From contig JBIOYL010000108.1 in assembly GCA_044870185.1 (NCBI GenBank), positions 1 to 9,823 on the forward strand: DNA of 9,823 nt. The letters are read 5' to 3'. Source of the stretch: JBIOYL01 sp044870185. Its GTDB lineage: Bacteria; Actinomycetota; CALGFH01. The notes under the pieces are model-generated. The model was not told the origin of the DNA, ran no database searches, and saw only the letters and a list, made by a program, of their open reading frames with translations. Position numbers and translations under genes: made by a program. This document shows, one piece after another, positions 5,638-9,823 of this stretch. Every line of letters begins with the position of its first letter. Within the stretch, counting starts at the first letter, position 1.

Positions 5638-6294
5638 CTGTACCAGAAGGACTACATCCTGCGGCAGATCGAGCTGGCCGCCGAGGCGATCGGCCGCATC
5701 CTCCACCGCCTTGGCGGCGGGAATCCCGGCGAGGCACTCGGGCTGTTCGACGCGGCCTACCGGCCGCTGCTCGGCGTCGGCGCCAAGACGGCCGCCGGGC
5801 TGCCCGAGCGGCAGCTCGTCGGGCTGATCACCACCGAGCGCGGCCTCGACCGCCGCCGGGCGGCCATGCTCACCCAGGTGCTCAAGGTGGAGGGCGAGGC
5901 CTACGAGCTGGCCGGCCGCCCGGAGGACGCGTTCGTGCGCTACCGCCGCGCGCTGCGCCTGCTGCTGCGCCTGGCCGACGACTCGCCGCCGCTGCCCGAC
6001 CCGAAGCTGGCCGCAGAGGTGGCCAGGCGCCTGGACGCCTACGAGCTGACGCCGGCGACGCGGCTGGAGCTCTGCCGGCTCTACGAGGCGCTCGGACGCT
6101 ACGGCGACGCCGAGGACGCGCTGTTCGAGGCGATCGAGACCGATCCGGATGACCCGACCGCCGTGGACGCCGGCATCGCCTTCTACCGGCGCCTGCTCGG
6201 CCTCGACCGGGCCGAGCTCGAGGCCGGCAACCTGCCGGTCGAGGAGGTGCGGGCGGCGCTGGCCGACCTGCTGCGCAGGTCGGTGCCGGGTTGA
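5638..6294 (+). CDS. Helical/TPR-like protein resembling DUF6483, apparent CTG start
   Basis: From CTG at 5638 the protein is 218 residues. It begins YQKDYILRQIELAAEAIGRI, which resembles the opening of DUF6483-type proteins (remembered, not searched). The rest is almost all alpha-helical: a helix pair at about residues 77-113 (EGEAYELAGRPEDAFVRYRR) and a clear TPR-like unit at about 142-175 (LCRLYEALGRYGDAEDALFE, then IETDPDDP). There is no signal peptide or membrane segment. Function is unknown; TPR-type repeats usually mediate protein contacts. The start choice rests on the conserved-looking N-terminus and the GAGGAG site. Starting at the ATG at 5866 would remove that whole N-terminal part. 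It follows rpmB by 100 bases of tandem repeats and precedes the BldC-like gene by 100 bases. A CTG start is rare, so an ATG-to-CTG sequencing error is the alternative. Confidence 0.75.
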   Translation: MYQKDYILRQIELAAEAIGRILHRLGGGNPGEALGLFDAAYRPLLGVGAKTAAGLPERQLVGLITTERGLDRRRAAMLTQVLKVEGEAYELAGRPEDAFVRYRRALRLLLRLADDSPPLPDPKLAAEVARRLDAYELTPATRLELCRLYEALGRYGDAEDALFEAIETDPDDPTAVDAGIAFYRRLLGLDRAELEAGNLPVEEVRAALADLLRRSVPG

Positions 6295-6324
6295 GCGACC
6301 CGCAGCATCGCAGCGTCGAAGCAG

Positions 6325-6330
6325 TACCCT
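6325..6330 (+). promoter_or_regulatory. Weak candidate -10 box for the BldC-like gene
   Basis: TACCCT lies in the 100-base gap before the BldC-like gene, about 65 bases ahead of its ATG. It fits the loose TAnnnT -10 pattern, but no -35 box is visible 16-19 bases upstream. The gene could equally be transcribed from further upstream. Confidence 0.25.
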
Positions 6331-6394
6331 TGGCTCGTCATCGGCGCGCTCGCCGGGGGACGAGTGCCCGCAGTGCGTGGAGAGGAGCCCAGCC

Positions 6395-6619
6395 ATGAGC
6401 CCCCGACTCGACGGGCCGACGCCCGTCTACCTCCGCACCGCCGAGGTCGCCCGGCTGCTGCACGTGAGCCCCAAGACGATCTCCCGCTGGGCCAAGGAAG
6501 GCTGGCTTCCCTACACCCGCACGCTGGGCGGGCATCGGCGCTACCCCCTGGATGCCATCCAGGAGCTGAGCAGGCGGCTCGAGCAGGGCGAGAGCCCGAT
6601 CGGCCACGGCGTCGCCTGA
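6395..6619 (+). CDS. BldC-like MerR-type helix-turn-helix regulator
   Basis: This 74-residue protein is almost entirely a MerR-type winged helix-turn-helix DNA-binding domain. VYLRTAEVARLLHVSPKTIS and RWAKEGWLPYTRTLGGHRRY align with Streptomyces BldC (LTPAEVATMFRVDPKTVTRW, RTLGGHRRY). BldC is a 68-residue regulator that controls the timing of development and binds DNA cooperatively in head-to-tail arrays. Like BldC, this protein has no dimerization helix or effector domain. The start is the ATG at 6395, with AGAGGAG seven bases upstream; the longer in-frame extension begins inside the previous gene and is not coding. The C-terminal tail after the wing (LEQGESPIGHGVA) is variable. Targets cannot be told from the window. 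In non-sporulating actinobacteria, homologues are widespread and of unclear role. Confidence 0.88.
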   Translation: MSPRLDGPTPVYLRTAEVARLLHVSPKTISRWAKEGWLPYTRTLGGHRRYPLDAIQELSRRLEQGESPIGHGVA

Positions 6620-6623
6620 CCGT

Positions 6624-6638
6624 CCCGGGCTAGCCGGG
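6624..6638. terminator. Small hairpin between convergent genes
   Basis: CCCGG, loop GCTAG, CCGGG form a 5-bp stem in the short gap between the BldC-like gene (stop at 6619) and the oppositely oriented eIF-2B-like gene (stop at 6630). It overlaps the latter's last codons. It could help end transcription from both sides, but it is short and has no T-tract. Confidence 0.25.
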
Positions 6639-7268
6639 CGCGGCGGCCCGTGCGCCGGCTTCGGCCGGCGCCAGCGTCTGGTCTCCGACGACGACCGCCG
6701 CCACGGCGGCCAGGGGGATCACCTCGAAGCCGGGGGCGCCCAGACGGTCGAACACCTCGGCCGGGACGAGCTTGATGGACGTGGTGACGACCAGGGTCGG
6801 AAGCTGCCGGGCGAGCGCGGCCGTGCCGGTGGCGTTGAGGATGGCCGCCGGCCCGACGGCGTCCGCCCCCACGACCCCGAGCAGGGGTCCGGCGCCAGGC
6901 TCCAGGCACTCGAGCACGCGGTCCACGAGCGAGCTGCGCGAGACGGTGCGCACGGTGGCGTCGCGTGCGCGCAGCCAGGCCACGGCCGCCTCGACCGACG
7001 CCTCGGTCTCCGCATCCAGCCGGCGGCGCAGCTCGGCCAGGGCCGAGGCGGCCTGCGGGCCGCGAGCTGCCCTGGCCACGTGCCAGATCGGGGCCATGGC
7101 GGGCTGCCCGGCCAGCAGTACGGCGGCGCCGGCCTCGAGCAACCGCCGGTCGCCGGCGACCTCGAGCAGGCCGTCGATCGCCCGCCGGGCGATGGCGCTC
7201 GCCCCGTGCTCGCGGTCGCTCGCGGCGGCCAGCAGCGCGTCGGGCAGCGGCGGGCCGCCGGCCGCCAT
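6630..7268 (-). CDS. Short eIF-2B/MtnA-fold protein, function unknown
   Basis: The 212-residue protein has features of the eIF-2B alpha/beta/delta family, which includes methylthioribose-1-phosphate isomerase (MtnA) and ribose-1,5-bisphosphate isomerase. QPAMAPIWHVARAA (residues 55-68) resembles the N-terminal RPTMAPLANL-type helix. TVSRSSLVDRVLECL (108-122) precedes a Rossmann-like half with GADAV (134-138), ILNATGTAALA (143-153) and VVTTSIKLVP (160-169). True MtnA proteins are 340 or more residues, so this is a compact version, and I could not confirm the catalytic Cys/Asp pair of MtnA. The ATG at 7268 was chosen because coding character is lost upstream; a longer frame from 7442 would overlap the Nudix gene. 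The ribosome binding site is weak. It lies 73 bases after the Nudix gene and may be the last gene of the thiL-thiD operon. A role in sugar-phosphate or thiamine-related metabolism would be speculation. Confidence 0.65.
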   Translation of the reverse strand: MAAGGPPLPDALLAAASDREHGASAIARRAIDGLLEVAGDRRLLEAGAAVLLAGQPAMAPIWHVARAARGPQAASALAELRRRLDAETEASVEAAVAWLRARDATVRTVSRSSLVDRVLECLEPGAGPLLGVVGADAVGPAAILNATGTAALARQLPTLVVTTSIKLVPAEVFDRLGAPGFEVIPLAAVAAVVVGDQTLAPAEAGARAAAPG

Positions 7269-7291
7269 CAGCCGCCCCGGCGGGAAAGGGG

Positions 7292-7311
7292 CCGGCCGGT
7301 CATGCGGCCGG
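7292..7311. other. Intercistronic hairpin between the Nudix and eIF-2B-like genes
   Basis: CCGGCCG, loop GTCATG, CGGCCGG form a perfect 7-bp stem. It lies in the 73-base gap between two co-directional minus-strand genes. Next to it, GGTGGCCACC (7310-7319) is a perfect 10-base palindrome. It could separate transcript segments or protect the upstream mRNA; GC-rich spacers of this kind form such structures often by chance. Confidence 0.3.
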
Positions 7312-7341
7312 TGGCCACCCCGGCGACGGCGCCCCGGCCGG

Positions 7342-7785
7342 TCACGCCGCCGGCCGGGCGAGCTCCGGCAAGGCGCCCCGGCCGAGCGCCCGCAGCAGCG
7401 CGGCCGGGCGGAAGTCGCCGGCCAGCAGCTCGCCCACGCCACGCCAGGCGATCTCGGTCAGATGCCTGTCCCTGCCGCCGGCTCGCTGCGGCTCGACCGG
7501 CATGCCGTCGTGGCCGGCCGCGAGCCAGCCGGCGAAGACCACCTCGAAGCGCTGCCGCTCGGGCAGATCCTGGAGCCAGACCACCCCGGCCAGGCCGATG
7601 GGCAGCCCGGTCTCCTCGGCAAGCTCGCGCCGGGCGGCGTCCTCGAGCCGCTCGCCCGGCTTGGCCTTGCCGCCGGGCAGGCACCAGAAGTCGTCGCCGT
7701 CGGGGTGGCGATGGTGGGCGGCCAGCACCTTGTCGTCGTGGACGACGAGCACGCGGGCGACCAGGGTGTCGGTGCAGACGGCCAC
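7342..7785 (-). CDS. Nudix hydrolase
   Basis: This 147-residue protein contains a complete Nudix box: Gly39, Glu45, Arg53-Glu54-Leu55, Glu57-Glu58-Thr59-Gly60-Leu61, in the spacing Gx5Ex7RExxEExG. The motif is preceded by FWCLPGGKAKPGE, typical of MutT/ADP-ribose-pyrophosphatase-like enzymes. Nudix enzymes cleave nucleoside diphosphates linked to another group, using Mg2+ held by the box glutamates; the substrate here is not predictable. The start is GTG at 7785, four bases after the thiD stop, with a CGAGGG ribosome binding site lying inside the last codons of thiD. The position directly behind thiD suggests co-expression. It may be a clean-up enzyme for damaged or oxidised cofactor pyrophosphates, but that is only inference from context. 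Confidence 0.92.
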   Translation of the reverse strand: MAVCTDTLVARVLVVHDDKVLAAHHRHPDGDDFWCLPGGKAKPGERLEDAARRELAEETGLPIGLAGVVWLQDLPERQRFEVVFAGWLAAGHDGMPVEPQRAGGRDRHLTEIAWRGVGELLAGDFRPAALLRALGRGALPELARPAA

Positions 7786-7789
7786 GGCG

Positions 7790-8665
7790 TCAGCCCTCGT
7801 AGGGGTTGGCGCCCAGCGACCAGGAGGCCGGGGTGGGGTGGCTCGGCCCGCCCGGGCGCAGCAGCCCGGAGGCCCGCAGGCGCCAGGCGTGGTCGGTCGG
7901 GCCGATGCCCTTGCCGAGCGGGAAGCCGCCGGCGATGGCGCCGGTCAGGTAGGCCTTGGCGGCCCGCACGGCCGGTTCGACCTCCATCCCCTCGGCCAGG
8001 TTGGCGGCGATGGCGGCCGACAGCGTGCAGCCGGTGCCGTGGGTGTGCGGCGTAGCGAGCCGGGGGGCGTGCAGCCAGGCCGCTCGCGTGCCGTCCCAGA
8101 GCAGGTCGACCGCCTCGTCGCCGGGCAGGTGGCCGCCCTTGACGAGGACGACGCCCGGCCCGAGCGCACGCATGGCCCGGGCGGCCTGCTCCATGCCGTC
8201 CCGGTCCACAACGTCCAGGCCGGTGAGCAGCCGCACCTCGCCGAGGTTGGGGGTGACGACCATGGCCAGCGGCAGGATCCGGGCGCGCAGCGCCTCCAGG
8301 GCGTCCGGGCGGAGCAGGGGGTCGCCATGCTTGGAGGCGGCCACCGGGTCGACGACGAGGTTCGGCACCTCGAAGCGCTCGAGCGCGTCGGCGACCGCGT
8401 CGATGATCGGTGCGGACGCAAGCATGCCGGTCTTGGCGGCGTCGACGCCGATGTCGGTGACGACCGCCTCGATCTGCTCGAAGACGGCCCGCGGCCGGAG
8501 CTCGTAGAACCCCTGGACGCCGACGGAGTTCTGCACGGTCACCGCGGTGACCGCCGACATGCCGTGCACGCCGTGGGCGAGGAACGTCTTCAGGTCGGCT
8601 TGGATGCCGGCGCCGCCGCCGGAATCGGACCCGGCGATGGTGAGCGCGCGCGCGGGTACTGGCAC
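7790..8665 (-). CDS. thiD: Hydroxymethylpyrimidine / phosphomethylpyrimidine kinase ThiD
   Basis: ThiD phosphorylates 4-amino-5-hydroxymethyl-2-methylpyrimidine (HMP) twice to HMP-PP, the pyrimidine half of thiamine. The 291-residue protein has the ribokinase-like family marks: IAGSDSGGGAGIQADLKT near the N-terminus for HMP binding, VTVQNSVGV, AKTGML, VVDPVAASKHGDPLL, VVTPNLGEVRLLTG, and the catalytic HTHGTGCTLSAAI loop with Cys213, the same position as in the Salmonella enzyme. The length is slightly above the usual 260-270 because of a Pro/Gly-rich C-terminal tail. The GTG at 8665 is supported by AAGGAGG eight bases upstream. It lies 33 bases after thiL, so the two should share one mRNA. 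There is no room for a TPP riboswitch between them; any such element would be ahead of thiL, outside the window. Confidence 0.97.
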   Translation of the reverse strand: MPVPARALTIAGSDSGGGAGIQADLKTFLAHGVHGMSAVTAVTVQNSVGVQGFYELRPRAVFEQIEAVVTDIGVDAAKTGMLASAPIIDAVADALERFEVPNLVVDPVAASKHGDPLLRPDALEALRARILPLAMVVTPNLGEVRLLTGLDVVDRDGMEQAARAMRALGPGVVLVKGGHLPGDEAVDLLWDGTRAAWLHAPRLATPHTHGTGCTLSAAIAANLAEGMEVEPAVRAAKAYLTGAIAGGFPLGKGIGPTDHAWRLRASGLLRPGGPSHPTPASWSLGANPYEG

Positions 8666-8673
8666 GGATCCGT

Positions 8674-8680
8674 CCTCCTT
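8674..8680 (-). promoter_or_regulatory. Ribosome binding site of thiD
   Basis: AAGGAGG on the minus strand is a full match to the anti-Shine-Dalgarno sequence and lies eight bases before the GTG at 8665. It fixes the start of thiD. Confidence 0.85.
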
Positions 8681-8698
8681 GGGTGGGTGACGCCCAGG

Positions 8699-9823
8699 CT
8701 ACCGTTCCTCGTGCGTCAGCGTCTGCCGGTGCTGACCGATGGGCGGCCCGGCCCGCGCGCCGCCGGGGGGCCGCGGCCGGAAGTGGTCGTAGGCGAGCCC
8801 GGCGAGCGGGCGGTCGCCGCGTGCGGTGCGGCGCACCCGGCGGCCGGGCGTGGCCGTGAAGGTGCCGCAGTCGACCACCCCGGCGATGCCGGCGCCCGGG
8901 GCCGGCGGAGGCAGCGCGGCCGACGGAGGCAGTACGGCCGCTGGGGGCAGCGCGGCGGCCAGCACGAAGTCCTCGCCGCCGGCGAGGGCGAGCTCGACCG
9001 GGTCGGTGCCGAGCAGCCGGGCCGCCTCGGGCACGCCGGGGGCCAGGGGCACGTCGGCGTCGCGGACCTCCAGCCCCACGCCGGAGGCCTCGGCCAGGTG
9101 CAGGGCGTCGCCGGCAAGCCCGTCGGACACGTCGAGCATGGCCGATGCGCCGGCGCGGGCGAGCCGCCGCCCCATGGCGACGTCCGGGCAGGGTCGGCGG
9201 TAGGCGGCGGCCAGGGCCGGGAAACGGTCGAGCAGCGCCCGGGCGGCCGCATCGGCCCGCTGCAGCAGGGCGAGCCCGGCGGCCGCGGCGCCGAGCGGCC
9301 CGCTGACGACCAGCCGGTCGCCCGGCCGTGCGCCGGCTCGGGTGACGACCGTCTCGGCCTCGCCGAGCGCGGTGACCGCGAGCGACAGCACCGGACCGCC
9401 CGAGGTGTCACCGCCGACCAGGGCCACGTCCAGGCGCCGGCACGCCTGCGCCATGCCGGCGTACACCCGGTCCAGGATGGCGACCGGCAGGTGGTCGGGG
9501 ACGGTCAGGGCGACCACCAGCCAGCGCGGGGCGGCCCCCATGGCGGCCAGGTCGGAGACGTTGACGGCGACCGCCTTCCAGCCCCAGTCCTCGGGCGCGG
9601 ACAGCCCGGCGGCGAAGTGGCGGCCCTCGACGACCGCGTCGGTCGTCACGACCAGCCGCCGGTGCGGGGTGGGCAGCACGACGGCCGCGTCGTCGCCGAT
9701 CCCGACCTCCACGCCGGCGGTCGGGCCGCCGGCCACGGCGGCGGCCAGCCGTTCGATGAGCCCGAACTCGCCCAGCTCGGACAGGGCGGGCGGGGACCCG
9801 GCACCCGGGCCCGACCCGGCGCC
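8699..9823 (-). CDS. thiL: Thiamine-monophosphate kinase ThiL (start outside the window)
   Basis: ThiL phosphorylates thiamine monophosphate with ATP to thiamine diphosphate, the active cofactor. The frame is open from the right window edge to TAG at 8699 (374 residues visible). The conserved N-terminus LSELGEFGLIERLAAAV is read in frame upstream of the GTG at 9736, so that GTG is not the start; a Gly/Pro/Ser-rich stretch comes before it and the true start lies beyond 9823. Motifs in order are VGIGDDAAVV (Mg/ATP), TTDAVVEGRHF, VNVSDLAAMGAAPRW, VGGDTSGGP, GARPGDRLVVSGPLG, MLDVSDGLAGD and LAGGEDFVLA. The protein is longer than the usual 320-330 residues, partly through a Pro/Ala-rich insertion of three hexapeptides near the C-terminus. 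It is the first visible gene of the run thiL, thiD, Nudix, eIF-2B-like. Confidence 0.96.
   Translation of the reverse strand, partial: GAGSGPGAGSPPALSELGEFGLIERLAAAVAGGPTAGVEVGIGDDAAVVLPTPHRRLVVTTDAVVEGRHFAAGLSAPEDWGWKAVAVNVSDLAAMGAAPRWLVVALTVPDHLPVAILDRVYAGMAQACRRLDVALVGGDTSGGPVLSLAVTALGEAETVVTRAGARPGDRLVVSGPLGAAAAGLALLQRADAAARALLDRFPALAAAYRRPCPDVAMGRRLARAGASAMLDVSDGLAGDALHLAEASGVGLEVRDADVPLAPGVPEAARLLGTDPVELALAGGEDFVLAAALPPAAVLPPSAALPPPAPGAGIAGVVDCGTFTATPGRRVRRTARGDRPLAGLAYDHFRPRPPGGARAGPPIGQHRQTLTHEER
8907..8960 (-). repeat. Three 18-base tandem repeats inside thiL
   Basis: On the plus strand the units are 8907-8924 (GGAGGCAGCGCGGCCGAC), 8925-8942 (GGAGGCAGTACGGCCGCT) and 8943-8960 (GGGGGCAGCGCGGCGGCC). 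Read as protein on the minus strand they give the hexapeptide A-A/V-L-P-P-x three times, directly after the GGEDF motif. The unit length is a multiple of three, so copy-number change would keep the frame. It looks like a slippage expansion within a surface loop. Confidence 0.8.

Noticed and set aside
6772..8055. Plus-strand 427-codon open frame
   Set aside because: It is antisense to the eIF-2B-like, Nudix and thiD genes, all of which have conserved motifs on the minus strand.
9736..9738. GTG at 9736 as the start of thiL
   Set aside because: The conserved ThiL N-terminus (ELGEFGLIERL) is encoded in frame upstream of it, so the gene runs off the window.

Overview
The window looks like a chromosomal segment of a very GC-rich actinobacterium (Actinomycetota). 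The clues are third-position G/C bias in every gene, frequent GTG starts, a BldC-like regulator, a zinc-ribbon form of ribosomal protein L28 (rpmB), and thiL, rpmB and recG lying close together, as they do in many actinobacteria. The lineage cannot be fixed from the sequence alone. It may be a deep-branching or uncultured group, because the usual gene between rpmB and recG (fakA/DAK, from memory) is absent and a two-gene MetE-like pair sits there instead.

Layout. Positions 1-3011 (minus strand) hold recG, cut by the window edge a few codons before its stop. A 300-residue intein (1203-2102) splits the Walker A loop of this helicase exactly between its Lys and Thr. The intein has Ala at position 1 but carries Trp66, Cys280 and Thr298, the signature of class 3 inteins. 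Its LAGLIDADG endonuclease domain keeps both acidic motifs but is far too short between them. Only 28 bases separate recG from a divergent plus-strand pair (3040-5156) that looks like the methionine synthase MetE split into an N-domain gene and a catalytic C-domain gene joined by an ATGA overlap. The C-domain protein keeps three of the four zinc ligands, and Gly seems to replace the fourth (Glu).

A hairpin and a good -35/-10 promoter follow, then rpmB (5346-5537), a helical/TPR-like protein resembling DUF6483 with an apparent CTG start (5638-6294), and a BldC-like DNA-binding protein (6395-6619). From 6630 to the right edge all genes are on the minus strand and read thiL (start outside the window), thiD, a Nudix hydrolase and a short eIF-2B-like protein. 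ThiD and ThiL give the last steps of thiamine diphosphate synthesis: HMP to HMP-PP, and thiamine monophosphate to diphosphate.

The most noteworthy item is the class 3 intein in RecG: the helicase cannot have a working P-loop until the intein has spliced out. The split MetE with an altered zinc site is second. No CRISPR array, transposase, tRNA, rRNA or convincing riboswitch was seen. All assignments rest on reading translated sequence and remembered family motifs; no database search was run.
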